Shown here piece by piece: positions 1 to 11,592 of a stretch of DNA of 64,000 nt. This stretch comes from Filosporella fistucella (lineage: Eukaryota > Ascomycota > Leotiomycetes > Helotiales): positions 3,286,001-3,350,000 of the forward strand of contig JAQJZZ010000008.1 of NCBI GenBank assembly GCA_030077755.1, in the 5' to 3' direction. The notes beneath the pieces were generated by a model, which saw only the letters and a list, made by a program, of their open reading frames with translations, was not told the DNA's origin and searched no databases. A program made the position numbers and the translations under genes. Every line of letters starts with the position of its first letter. Position 1 is the stretch's first letter.

Positions 1-3000
1 CGTTGGACTTTGGACGCGTATCCATCAGCCCAAGCAACGCCATCATCACAGCTCTTACCGCTCCTTGAGCGGGCAACCAAAACATTTTTGAACTCTACAC
101 AATACAAAAATGATCCCAGGTACTTGAAATTGTGGCTTTCATACATACGCTTCTTCTCGGAAACCCCCCGCGAGACATTTGCTTTCCTAGCTCGGCATAA
201 GATTGGGGAGAGCTTGGCATTATTCTACGAGGAATTCGCTGCGTGGCTTGAAGGTGCCGGAAGATGGACTCAGGCGGAGGAAGTATACCATATGGGTATA
301 GAAAGAGAGGCTAGACCTGCACCAAGATTACTACGAAAGTTCAACGAATTCCAACAGCGATTTGCCCAAAGACCACAAGATTCCGCTGAGCCCTCGTCGC
401 CTGCTCTCCCAACTATTCGTCCTGCACTTGCTGCAAAGATTGATCCATTCGCCGCTGCTGCGCCACGAGACCCTCAAGCACCACGACCAAATTCCGGTGT
501 TGGAGGTTCGACCACTAAATCGGGCCGGCAGAAACTGGCAATCTTTTCAGATGCAGATAGTGCAGCTCCAGCAATCAGCGCTGGCCCAGATACGAAAGGA
601 TGGGAGAGTATTGGGTCCCTGGCAGACAGAAAGAAAGAAAATATTATGGAACCAAAACCTTGGGTTGGAGAGACTTTGAAGGCTGGTGGAAAGAAGAGTA
701 GCACCAAACTTGCTGTGTTCAAGGATGAGGTAAGTTATTTTTTCGTCCCTTTCATGCATATATTGATGATCATAGGACTAATGATTGCTGGTTGTGGCGT
801 TTGTATTCAGTCTAAAACTTTGCCTCAATTCGCATATCCCCAAGTGACCGATCCTGCACAGCAACAGGTGACTGTGAACCAAAAAGGCAGAACGGAACGT
901 ATTGCTGTGAATCTCGAAGCAATTTATCCTACTCCAGACGTCGTAGGGTCGGAGTTGAGCTTGGAAGAATTGAGAGCCAGCCATCGAGGGTGGCTTTCGA
1001 AAATTTGGGAACCAGAGAATGCCAAGCCGATTCTGGAAACCATGCCTATACAGAGCACCACTCCAGACCTGGATGTGAAAGTTGACGAGTTAAGTCGTGA
1101 TGTTCAGAAGAAGCTTGTAATTCATCGTGATCGTGATCAACACATGTTGGACGAGAATGGAGTTGCTAAAACACCTGCTCGAGAAGGCAAAGGACGAAGA
1201 ATGAAAATAAAAGAAGTCAATGAGACTCAAATCAGTAAGATAGTTATCGAGCATCTCCGAGCGCGTACTGACTTCAATTAGTCAAAGCAAAGCTGTCTTC
1301 TCCATCAGGTCCAAAAATGACGAAGAGAAAATCGAAGGAGCAAACTATGACTTTGCATACAAGAGCTGCTACCGACGATATTTATGACTTGTTCAATCAG
1401 CCGCTGAAACCTGCGGATGCTGAGGAAGAAGAAGAAGAAGAAGAGAGTAGTGATGAGGATGATGATGGTGATATGACTGATGGTGACTACACAAGCGGTG
1501 GTGAGAGCACAACAACTGGTCGGCTCATTACAACGAGTGAGGCTGGAGATGACGAAACATCAGACGTGAAAAGTGTTAGCGAATGGTCAGATTTTACAGC
1601 TAGGAAGCACATCCCTAATATTGAAGATGAGGAAGATACCCGAGCTTCAATACTCACCGAGGCCGAAGACGAAAAGTTGGAAAGCATCGAGGCTGGGATG
1701 CCGCTATCGCCAGAAGATAACGAGGAAGAACTCGGCACACCAACATCCCCAGAACTTCCCACAACTACACGAACTTCATTTGTGCCAATTCCTCCAGAGG
1801 ATTACGAGCCTCCAACAAGACCATATCGTGACCCTTCCCAAGTATCACAAAATCGGCTGCCTTTCATGACTCCGATCGCCGAAAAGACAGAGTCCTCTCT
1901 GGGCCTGCTTACGATGAGACAAGAGGGCACAGATTACTTCGACCACAAAACCCCCAGCAAAGAGAATGGATCGAGGAAGCCTCCAGCTCGCGACGATGAC
2001 CTGGGCAGCAGTCCTTTCAATGAGAATATCACCGAGTCCGCACCTCTTCAAAAGATCGCACAACCACTACTTGGAAAGAATGCCAAAGGTCGCCCAGAGA
2101 CCGTCTCCGAGACTTTGAAAGAAAAGCGAAAGCGGAGTGACAGCAGCGATAGTTATGATAGGTATGTCAATGGACTCAATTTACATCATGCTGTGATTTT
2201 AATTATTTATAGGGGTAGCTTCAAAGTCTCGGCTGTGGGAGTAAACAAGACGGGATTTGGCGAAATCAACGGACCAGTAACTGGTGGCGCGCTGGGCAAG
2301 GAGTTGACAACCAAGGTCCCAATCGTCAACGACAAACAGTGCAACCCAGTTGGAGAGGATGTACGCAATTTGGTCTTCGCTGGTCTTCATCCTGCCATTT
2401 CAACATACGAGGGCTTCTTTGACCATAGCGATAAGACTCGAAACCAAGGTCCCGACATCCGCAAGTATGCCAAAGCCTCAGCAAAATCTCGCAAGAACTC
2501 AATTGACAAGACTGCCACCAACCTGGCCATGCCTGTCGTGCTCGTCTTCCCTGGAACGGACAAGCGCTACACTCTTAAGCGTGAGCTGGGATCTGGCGCG
2601 TTCGGATCTGTTTATTTGATTGAGAATGCTGCGCAAGAAGACGGATTCAAGGATAATGAACAACCTCAGATGGGCAAAGGAACATTCGATGCATATGCAA
2701 GAAAGAACCTAGAAGCCCTAAAAATGGAGGATCCACCTTCTGCTTGGGAGTTCTACATCATGCGACAAGCAAAGCGCCGTCTTGGTGTTTCTCGAGCATC
2801 AGAGAGTGTCATCAATGTGTATGAGATGCACTTGTACAAGGATGAATGCTACTTGATTGAGGAGTACCGGGATCAAGGAACTCTACTCGATGTTATCAAC
2901 ATTTCTCGAGCTGAACTTACATCGGCTGGCTCTGGGGTCATGGATGAGACCTTGGTGATGTTCTTCGCCATCGAACTCTTTCGGACCATCGAGGCTCTAC

Positions 3001-3617
3001 ACGCAAAGAGTATCTTGCATGGTGACCTCAAGGCAGACAATTGTCTCTTACGACTAGACCCTGTTCCGGACTCCGATGTATGGACCACGAAGTACCGTAA
3101 GGATGGTACCGGTGGCTGGCACAAGAAGGGCGTAGCTTTGATCGACTTTGGCCGTGGAATAGATATGAAGGTTTTCCGACCGGATGTTCAATTCATCGCT
3201 GATTGGAAGACTGGACCTGCAGACTGCGCGGAAATGAGGGATATGCGACCATGGACATATCAAATCGACTATCACGGTCTTGCTGGTATTATCCATAGTA
3301 TGCTATTTGGCAAATACATTGACACCGTCGCCGACAAGGGTTCTGGAATCGGCGCAACTGCAAAGAAGAGCTGGCGTATTAAGGAGAACTTGAAGCGATA
3401 CTGGCAGACTCAGATCTGGGGCGACGTATTTGACATCTTGCTCAATCCTGGCAGGCACGTCGAAGGTGAAGAAGGAAATAAGTTCCCCGTCTTGAAGGGC
3501 ATGCGGGCTATTCGGGAACAGATGGAGGTCTGGCTCGAGGCAAACTGCGAGCGTGGCATCGGTCTTCAAGCTTCTATCCGCAAGCTAGAGGCTCAGATTG
3601 GAGGACGTCGCAAGTAA
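1..3617 (+). CDS. BUB1: BUB1/Mad3-type spindle assembly checkpoint kinase (5' partial)
   Basis: Checkpoint kinase that sits at unattached kinetochores and helps inhibit APC/C. Exons are 1-729, 811-1234, 1282-2161 and 2213-3617 (1,145 visible residues); the start lies left of the window. The first ~120 visible residues are the Mad3/BUB1 homology-1 TPR region. Two KEN boxes are encoded at 634-642 and 1959-1967. A GLEBS-like Bub3-binding segment (SLEELRA) follows in exon 2, then a long acidic linker. The C-terminal kinase starts with GSGAFG (visible residue ~804) and has HGDLKADN (~947) and an IDFG metal-binding motif, so it looks catalytically competent. Introns 1 and 3 (81 and 51 nt) are multiples of three and stop-free, so they read through as false coding; intron 2 (1235-1281) ends in TAG and would truncate the protein. 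Having KEN, GLEBS and an intact kinase together suggests one unduplicated MadBub gene. Identity is secure. Confidence 0.95.
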
Positions 3618-4435
3618 GGGTCGGGTCGGTACGAACTTAATGACTGAATGCATGGTACTGGCGTTGAGGGACGGATGAGCTTGGCGTTTGGAAGGCTGAA
3701 TTCAAGCGCTGCTTTGTATTACGCATAATCATTTTCGTAATCACTTGTTCATACCCGAATATTACACAGAGCGTCTCTATGAAACTTAAATTGAGGCTCG
3801 ATTTACATTATATCGCATCATACTGTGCAAACCAATGCTCTATCCATCCCTTTACATTCTCAAGTGAGATCCTATTCCCTCCTCCCTCGTATTATGTTTG
3901 CCAAATATAATTTCAGCTCTGTCGTCCATGTCAGGATTCTCGTCTTGGCCCTGCAGGTACTCGCTGCCGTACCACCCAACCCTCGTCTCCTGGCTAAATT
4001 GTCCCTGTCCCTCTGCACAGATCAATATTGACAGGGCTACCAGTGCCGAACTTAAATATGTGTAAGATTCGGAAAAGTCTCTAGAGTAGCACTCGGATAA
4101 TTTGGGAGGGATCTGGATGTAAGGTTACTTGCATATGCAGATGGAGAGGGGGGGAAATTGGGAGGTGGGGATTATCCGTTGATGAGATGGGTGTTAAATG
4201 GAGGTGCAGATCGCGATTTTTTGTTTTGAGGTTTTGAATTGTGCTTGTTTGGTTCATTGAAAGAGGAGAGAGAAGTTATTCAATTTGCGTGGTTGTCTGC
4301 TGCAGAACTTGAAAGAAAGACGAGTGTCCCTGTCAATTGAGATTGGATCCGTCTCTGAGGCTGTTTCGAACAATCGAAACTTAATCATTGGATCGAACCA
4401 TAGAAACGGAAAGAGGGAGGACAGACTCATTCACA
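3618..4435. other. Intergenic: BUB1 3' flank and GH27 upstream region
   Basis: No convincing gene. It holds the 3' flank of the checkpoint kinase and the presumed promoter of the alpha-galactosidase. A purine-rich G tract lies at about 4140-4170 and includes GTGGGG (4165-4170), which fits the CreA consensus SYGGRG; a six-base match on its own is weak evidence for carbon catabolite control. Confidence 0.5.
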
Positions 4436-5788
4436 ATGCGTCTCCATCTACCTCTCCTCTTCCTCGCAGCTCGAGCCTCACTCGGAGCAGGCCCATACAA
4501 ACGCACTGCAAACGCAACCTACACAGCACCCACCATTCTTCCGACGAATACCTGCAATTGCAACTCCACCGATCCAAACGACGGAATTATCCTCCCCGAT
4601 CCGCCTCTATCCAATGGCCTCGCCCTCACACCCCCAATGGGCTGGTCATCCTGGAACCAATTCGGCGACGCAATCTCAGAATCCCTCGTAAAATCCACCA
4701 TCGACTCCATGGTATCCTCCGGTCTCCAAGCAGCAGGATACATCTACGTGAATCTAGACGACGGCTGGCAGCGCTATAAAGGGAACCGTTCTCTCAATCC
4801 TCTCGAAGCAGACCCCGAAAAATTTCCCAATGGCATAAAATCTCTTGCTGATTACGCACATTCAAAAGGGTTCAAATTGGGGATTTATAATGGGCCAGGT
4901 CAGACAACTTGTGCAGGATATACGGGAAGTGAAGGCCACGAGGAAGAAGACGCACAGCTCTTCGGTAGCTGGGGAATCGACCATCTGAAGTACGACAGCT
5001 GTTGTTCACACACCAACGCCACAAAAGCAGAAGTCCAAACCGTACATCTCAAAATGAGTTCCGCGCTCCTCGCTACAGGTCGAGGCATAGTTTACCATGC
5101 CTGCCATTGTGGCTGGGTAGATACCTGGGAATGGGGACGAGAAATCGGTGCCAATCAATGGAGGATCGGTCAAGATATCAGTGATGATTTCAACTATCCT
5201 GGGAACAGAGAGAAATACTATTTTGATGTGCTCGATATGCTTGATCGCGGAAATGAGATAGTGGAATACAGTGGTCCTGGGGGCTGGAACGATTATGATA
5301 TGTTGATTGTGGGTCTCAATGGGAATTCATCCCAACTAGTAGGAACAGGATGTAGTAACGTGGAATATCGGACGCATTTCAGTATGTGGGCTATGGTTTC
5401 CAGCCCATTGCTTATAGGAAGCGACGTGAGGAAATTGGATAAGTATGAGCTTGAAACACTTACTAATAAAGAAATCATCGCTATTTCCCAGGATGAGCTA
5501 GGAGTTGTAGCTACCGTAGTGAAAGAGGAGCAAGAAGGGGATTTACAGACATATGCGAAAGAATTGAAAGGTGGGAGTTATGCTATCGCGTTCTTGAATA
5601 GAGGGAGTGAGACTATGGAGATGGGATTGAATCCAAGAAGGGATTTGCAACTGGAATGGGATACTTTTACTGTGAGGGATATCTGGAAGAAGAGGGATAG
5701 GGGACCTTATGATGTGCCTTTCTCGGTGGAGGTTATGCCGCACGAGGCGAGGGTTTTTAGGGTTGCGAAGGCTGGCGATGGTGCTTGA
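4436..5788 (+). CDS. Secreted alpha-galactosidase, glycoside hydrolase family 27
   Basis: Intronless, 450 residues. It should hydrolyse terminal alpha-1,6-galactose from galacto-oligosaccharides and galactomannan outside the cell. The start at 4436 begins a signal peptide (MRLHLPLLFLAARASLGAG); an upstream in-frame TTG at 4388 is not a credible start. The GH27 barrel opens with TPPMGWSSWN, followed by NLDDGWQ. The nucleophile Asp is in LKYDSCC (the family usually has KYDNC) and the likely acid/base Asp is in WRIGQDISDDF. The GGWNDYDML block follows, then a C-terminal beta-sandwich. Several N-glycosylation sequons near the N-terminus fit secretion. Family assignment is firm; the preferred substrate (melibiose-like or polymeric) cannot be read from sequence. 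Confidence 0.95.
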   Translation: MRLHLPLLFLAARASLGAGPYKRTANATYTAPTILPTNTCNCNSTDPNDGIILPDPPLSNGLALTPPMGWSSWNQFGDAISESLVKSTIDSMVSSGLQAAGYIYVNLDDGWQRYKGNRSLNPLEADPEKFPNGIKSLADYAHSKGFKLGIYNGPGQTTCAGYTGSEGHEEEDAQLFGSWGIDHLKYDSCCSHTNATKAEVQTVHLKMSSALLATGRGIVYHACHCGWVDTWEWGREIGANQWRIGQDISDDFNYPGNREKYYFDVLDMLDRGNEIVEYSGPGGWNDYDMLIVGLNGNSSQLVGTGCSNVEYRTHFSMWAMVSSPLLIGSDVRKLDKYELETLTNKEIIAISQDELGVVATVVKEEQEGDLQTYAKELKGGSYAIAFLNRGSETMEMGLNPRRDLQLEWDTFTVRDIWKKRDRGPYDVPFSVEVMPHEARVFRVAKAGDGA

Positions 5789-5814
5789 AAGAGTTTGGAT
5801 TTGGTATTTTCGAC

Positions 5815-5973
5815 ATTGGAGCGAGTAGTAAATGAATAGGACTTGGGAATGTGATTCACTAACCGCCCAAGCTAGTTATAGTACTTAATAATTCGAATTT
5901 GAACTACATTTTGGGCTAGATTGGAGCGAGCAGTGAATGAGAAGCACTTAGAAATTTGATTCAAAAACCGCCC
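5815..5973. repeat. Two diverged 54-bp direct copies downstream of the GH27 gene
   Basis: Copies at 5815-5868 and 5920-5973 both begin ATTGGAGCGAG and end ACCGCCC, with the same length and scattered, mainly transition, differences. The 51-bp spacer between them is AT-rich. This is an old local duplication with no coding content visible. Confidence 0.75.
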
Positions 5974-6560
5974 TTGGAGAATTGTGTCTATATAAACCCG
6001 AAGCAGCACCGAAGCTCGACCGAAGTAACACCGCCACCAAGTCTGGTCAAGTGGCTCCAGACCGTGGAAGACGAGAGGGCTGCTCGCCATGTGGGAAGGG
6101 ATGATTTTGGACCAGGTGAACGGTAGGAATTTCCTCCCTTTCCAAACGTTTTCAAGGTAGACAAAGGTTTTGAATTTTAGATATTTAGACTTGCAAGTTG
6201 CAACGATAAAGATACTTGACGATAAGGATAGTTAATAATAAGAATAGTTGACAATAGTTTTAAGATCTAACGACAAAGATAAGGGATAAAAAATGATATT
6301 GGATAAAGTAAAAAAGCCAATAAGATTGATATATTCTCTTTTATTATTTGGGAAATTGTGATTTGTTTAAATCTATAGCTTTTCTAGAGGCTTTGGTATA
6401 AAGATAAATATTCAAACTATTTTTGAATTAGTTTTGCCTTCTGAAAAGTACTCAACCACTTTGTTTTGAACCAAAGGCATTGAAAGAACGCTACCTTACT
6501 AGAGAATTTAAATTGAATTAAAACACGTCTATTCTTTATAGATTTGAATCTGAGATGCAA
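5974..6560. other. AT-rich gene-free stretch
   Basis: No coding sequence supported. From about 6170 the sequence is strongly AT-rich with loosely repeated GATAAAGATA and AGTTGACAATAG words. It may be mutated repeat remnant, but no transposon domain is recognisable. Confidence 0.5.
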
Positions 6561-6786
6561 CTCTAAGCATTGTTTGGATAATACAATAGTGTGTCAGACT
6601 CCAAAATTTGTATAGATAACAGAAGTTAGACGTAATCTCAAATTTGTATAGACAATAGAGCTATAGATTAATATCTCCAAAGCGAATATGGATAGTAAAA
6701 CCTTGACTAAACATCAAAGCCTATGCAGACAATATAGCCTTGGCTAAAACTCCAAAATCCCTTTGAAGGAGAATTGCAGCCTTCCA
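6561..6786. repeat. Degenerate tandem repeat, ~38-bp period, six units
   Basis: Unit starts of the form CTCNAAA fall at 6561, 6599, 6637, 6675, 6713 and 6750, i.e. spacings of 38, 38, 38, 38 and 37. A shared inner core resembles TTTGTATAGACAATAGAGC. The period is not a multiple of three and stops occur in all frames, so it does not encode a protein repeat. It lies just downstream of the 3' end of the minus-strand gene ending at 6845. Confidence 0.7.
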
Positions 6787-6844
6787 AGTCCATCTGGCTG
6801 AAGGATAATTCCAATGAAAGATACCGATATATACAAATTGGACT

Positions 6845-9800
6845 TTAAGTACCAACTCCAACTCCCAAGCTTTGCACCTCAACTTCTTCCCAACTCTCAT
6901 CACTCAATTCATCCAATTCTTCGACTTCAGCTTCATCACTCTCACTCTCACTATCCTCTTTAGTATCGGTATCGATAACAACTCTGAATCCTTGACACTG
7001 CCTATCCTTCTCTAGTATGACTGCCAATTTCTCCTCGCATGTCTTCATCATTTCCACTGTATTCAAATGGCAATTCGTATCTTGGATACTTCTTCCAAGC
7101 AAGAACGCCCAAGAGAAATAATCCAGGATTGTGACACAGAGCGATATCAAGGCAGTTTCATAGTCTGATTTGAGGGATAGGGTATGACTGGATTGTTGGT
7201 AGATATTTTCCATCACGGCGTAGCGAGCGATGACAGAGACTATCGTTTGGAGGTGAGTATAGGATTTATGCAGGAGCGAGATATTTTGTGGAGTGTAAAT
7301 GTTATCTGCGCACACTGTCTGGTTGTGGATCTGACACGATTAGTAGGGCTGACTGAGAGGGGTCTGAAGAGTCTTACAGATAAAATGCTATAAACACAAC
7401 TCCAAGCTAGCGCTGCAGTTTCTAGACCAAGCTGATCATGAATAATTGATACAATGCGAAATATATCGTTTCTGACAGTAAATATTTCGTCCCACTCTTT
7501 TATGTCGGTCTGTGTTGATTTGTCTAGCTCCTTTATAGAACACCATATATGATTACCCAGATCTTTATCCGTGAAGCTTGATTTGGATGTCACAGCGACA
7601 TGAGATTTGAGCTCGGAATTGATTGAATTGAGAACGAGCATAGCTGTTGGATTATGCGGTTGGGGCAGAGAAAGATACGCTTTCCACCAAATTTTAGTTG
7701 TTTGAGAGGGGTTCAACAGAGAAAGGACCGTTATACTCTCAATATCGAGCTTTAGCTCATGAGGTGTTGTTAGTTGGTTAGAATATGCCGGCTTGAGGAC
7801 ATTATTGACGCCATCACCAGCATTTTCTTCAGAGTCTATCTCATCAGCTGATGAGCTTTCCGTGGACATTGAGTCCACTCGTGGGCGCTTGCTACCGGCC
7901 ATCTGCTCAAGCCTTTGTCTCGCAACTCGTCGTTTTAGGATTCGATCAAACTGCTTCTTGTTTATGAAAAGAGGTAGCGCCTCAGATTGCTCGACGGTGA
8001 TACCTGGGGATATGAAGGCTTGCTTATCGGGCGACAAAATGGGTTTCGATATATGGGATTGAAAACCACCGTTGGATGTAGCCCGAGTGCACCCTAGTGG
8101 TGTCAAAATTAATGAATCATCATCATTTTCTGTTGCTGGTGCTCTGTACATTCGGCGCCTTTTGGGATTTCTCCCGCAGTCCAATACCAAAAGAGACTTC
8201 TGGTAATCTGCTATTGCCTTTTGATCATATTTGTTATCTGGCGACGTTTTCACGCCTCTGAATGGCAGCGATGATGTAGCCGGATTTGAAGAGGTAGCAT
8301 AGGAGTGTGGGACGGGTTTTCCCATGTGTGTTCCGGGATTACCACCCTGGAGTGATTGCTCCCCACATTCTTCGACGTAAGAGCGAAAGCTCAAGCCCTC
8401 ATTTGCGCGTTGTTTCTGCCTCTTGCCCCGCTTAGTCGAGTTTGGGGGCTTCCGTTTCATCGTCAAACTCGCAATCTCTGCTCGCCGTTTCCCCTTTCCA
8501 ATCCGTCTTTGGGGCCCTTTTGCTTTAGTTGAAGGCGAATAATCGTTGTCAGAATCGATATTGTGGTCTTCTATCTCATCATCACTATCGGGTAGAGGAC
8601 GGCTATCAGCCTGCATACATTCCGGTTGAAAAGCCTCGTCCTTTGATTCTGGAAGGCGGCGTGGAGTCAGGCCTCCAAAGTTCTCAGAAATTCCATTCGG
8701 ATCGTCTGCCTGAACAGGTGGTTCATAATTCTGGCTATGAAAAGCCTCTGCCGCTTCAAATGAGAAAGGATTTGCTTGGCCCTCGCTTGAATGTAAGAAA
8801 GAATCAAAATCGAAATCTCTGAGTGCATCATTCGGAGGAGAAAGGTTACTAGCAAAATCCAGGTCAATCGTGTCGTCCGAGAACAACATAAAGTCATTAG
8901 AATCATCTCTTGATACACTTTGGTAATTGGCTGGCGTCGCAATTGGAGGAAACTCAGGAAAGAAGCTACCAGTGGAGGATGGCACAATTGTTGATGATGG
9001 AAAATTGCCACAATCCTCTTCAATCTGCCAAGATTGGTCGTGTTGGCTATCCCTCGTCTGTTCCTGCGAATGTCGCTGCTGCTGGAGATGCTGGGGATTA
9101 TTTACAGAAAGCCAAGTCACTGTGCCACTGCTCGTCGCCCAAGACTGCGCCGGAGTTGTCTGGTTCCTGTTTATTCCAAATGGAACACCACCTGGCATAT
9201 TGCTATCTCGTTCAGTCATCATTTGTTGATATTGTTGCTGAGCAGCTCGCTGTTGTTGTTGTTGCTGTTGTTGTTGCTGTTGTTGTTGTTGGACTTGTAG
9301 TTGCCTCTGAAGTCGGGAGCGCGACTCATCTTGAAAATGAGAACGGTTGGTATCCACGGCAGAAGTCGCATCGTCATTTGTTGGGGTGGGGTTGGAAACA
9401 CCTCCACCGAAACCGGGCATGGGAGGCTTGTTGAAATCGTCAAATCGTTTGAATGTATACCCAATAAATGGAAGTTGGTTCTCCTTTGGCACCGCACTCG
9501 GAAATGTTGACTCTTGACTGACACGGCTTGGACCCGTGTGTATCATTGGAAAGGGAGCATATGCAGGTTGACACTGGTCGATATGCTTGACAGGCCTAGG
9601 CACCGGGTTTAAAGGAACGATGGAAGCAGCCTTGCTCAAGGATTTCACGGTATTCTGATACTGCAACTCGCACCTTTCGACGAGGATTTCGAGATTGGAA
9701 ACTTCGAGCTCCTCACATTCTGCGGAGTATTCGTGCAACTTCATGATTATTTGACTCATGAATTCGGTACTGATGTTTCGAAGTTCAATGAGATCTAGTC

Positions 9801-11039
9801 AATGTTAACATCTTGCCAAACGAGATGTAGAATAACTTACCTCCAGGTCCAAACGAGTCGAGATAAATTTGGCCATGGTTTTTGAAGTAATTTACATGCA
9901 CCTTGTCGATGATTTTGGCCCCATTCTCTAAAGTTGTCGCCAGCTTCACCGCGCTGAGGTAAATGTGTCCAGACTTTTTGTGGATGCGCCGCTCGATGAG
10001 GTTACCTAGAATTTGGAGTGCAGTACGGAATGAATGCAAAACAAATTGAATCGCTTTGAACTTTCGTGCTACCTCGAGATCAATATCCTGTATCGAAATC
10101 GCGCTTTTGAAGCTTTCAATTGAAGAGCTAGATTTGAGACTTTTTATTTCCTCTGCGTCAAGTTCCCGTGTAGTCATTACCAAATCCTGATCAGCACAAG
10201 CTATACCTGCCATCCCTTCGTCATCTTTCGGTGCAGCCTCCGAAGGGAGAAAACGTATTGCAGCCATTTTGACAGGCGGAGGGAGATCTTTTGGCATTTT
10301 CATTGCAAAATTAATGGGTGCAGCTTCTTGGGCTGAGAAAGATGGCTGTATGTTGTCCTTGAGACTGCTTTGCGAAATATTTGCTGCTGGATAACAAGGG
10401 ACATCCTCAGGGAGTGCAGAGTAACGAGGCAAGAAGCCACCAGCCTCAACAGCCTTCTGTGCTTCCTTAATAGTTCGCACAGTTTCAGGCTGCAATGGTT
10501 TTTCCGGTGGTCTTTGGAGCTTGCTAGAGCTCGAAATGTTCCTGGGATTGGTCAGCCAGAAAGCCTTGCGGTAGGCAGAAGTGGAACACAGACAATAATG
10601 ACAGCTGCAAGTCAACCTGGAGACTCATCAGAATTGTGGCTAGAGTCCCTTTCATGTCCCTCAATCTACTCATCAACTTCCGGATGTGCCCCTCCTTATA
10701 CACAAACTTGACCTTGAGTTTCCAAGTACTTTTCCCATTGCCGCCAAGTTTCACTAAAACTTTGTCGATTTTTGTATACAACTCTGCACAATCTTTAATA
10801 ATCTTGGCGGTCAATAGATAAATATCGTCCGAATACCAAGACTTGCTGTCTTCAAGAAGTCGTGAAAGAAGCGTGAGTGACTGTGAGAAAGTCCTCAAGT
10901 CATCAGCCAGATCCTTGATATCGTCAGGTGCAGAAGCCACAGCAGAGCCTAACGAGTACAAAGTTTTTGAAAGGGACAAGGCTGTGTTTGCCAACTGCAC
11001 CACTGAGGCCACAACTCCAACAACACTGAGTGGATCCAT
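6845..11039 (-). CDS. Large protein with fungal STAND-type N-terminal domain and polyglutamine
   Basis: Exons in transcript order are 11039-10594, 10541-9841, 9794-7378 and 7318-6845, giving 1,345 residues. The first ~150 residues (MDPLSVVGVVASVVQLA..., helical) match the N-terminal domain common in fungal NACHT/STAND and ankyrin proteins, often a death-fold-like signalling module. There is no Walker A, NACHT, ankyrin or WD region afterwards. Instead there is a long disordered part with about 14 consecutive Gln near residue 550, a Lys/Arg-rich stretch suggesting nuclear localisation, and an acidic C-terminus. The 59-nt last intron has TACTAAT as branch point. The first junction (donor GTCTGT at 10593) is the least certain; GTTGAC 12 nt further upstream in the transcript would not keep frame. 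Function is unknown; signalling or transcriptional regulation is possible. It is divergent from POL5. Confidence 0.8.
9250..9291 (-). repeat. CAA/CAG microsatellite encoding polyglutamine
   Basis: Fourteen consecutive Gln codons (CAA interrupted by CAG) on the minus strand inside the STAND-N gene, followed by Arg-Ala-Ala and more Gln. Mixed codons suggest the Gln run itself is kept rather than a fresh slippage product. Confidence 0.9.
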
Positions 11040-11592
11040 CTCGTTGAGCCTGAGAGCTCAAAGTGTGTCGAACAGTCGCCCTATCGGGTCCACAATGTGG
11101 AAGGTCTCATAACATGTTAGGCAGCAGAGGGAGTAATGAACAGAAATGAGAAGCAATGCTTGCCTCGCTCTCGAAAAAAGAGCATAAGACGCTTTACTTA
11201 GGCGGTTGAGGTGTTGGATTTTGGTGCTCCGCCTCAACGACGGGGTATGGCGGATACGAATCACGTGGATGGTGTACAAGAAATGGAACTACATATAATT
11301 TGCTGGAATAAAGAGAAAGATATCTCACGCGATACGGTATACTGTAACGACTTATGTAGCTGAAGTAACAGGGGGTAGTTAATGTGAAGGGAGAAAGAGA
11401 AGATATTGATGCTCGCAGATGGTATTGACAGCCTTGAGCTGACCCCATAACGCTTTCAAGCGCTAACCCCCTTTCGTCATTCTCACCGCCTGCGAAAACG
11501 GCAATTCAAAATTTATTGCGACGAGAGAAAGTAAATATCCATACTTGCTAAATCACAGCTGATTTGCTTCAACAAACACGAATATCGCAGAA
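11040..11592. promoter_or_regulatory. Divergent promoter region, STAND-N gene and POL5
   Basis: 553 bp between the start codons of two divergent genes (11039 minus, 11593 plus). No coding sequence is supported here. No individual binding site stands out strongly enough to name. Confidence 0.5.

Noticed and set aside
10..1281. A continuous 423-codon frame suggesting a separate gene ending at 1281
   Set aside because: It reads through an 81-nt stop-free intron and ends at the TAG of an intron acceptor. Splicing 1235-1281 joins it to the kinase frame with conserved Bub1 order.
4285..4779. Plus-strand 164-codon frame overlapping the GH27 start
   Set aside because: Arg/Ser/His-rich shadow of the GH27 gene in another frame; no domain.
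8910..9434. Plus-strand frames with Val/Leu runs opposite the polyQ tract
   Set aside because: They are the antisense of the CAA/CAG repeat of the minus-strand gene.
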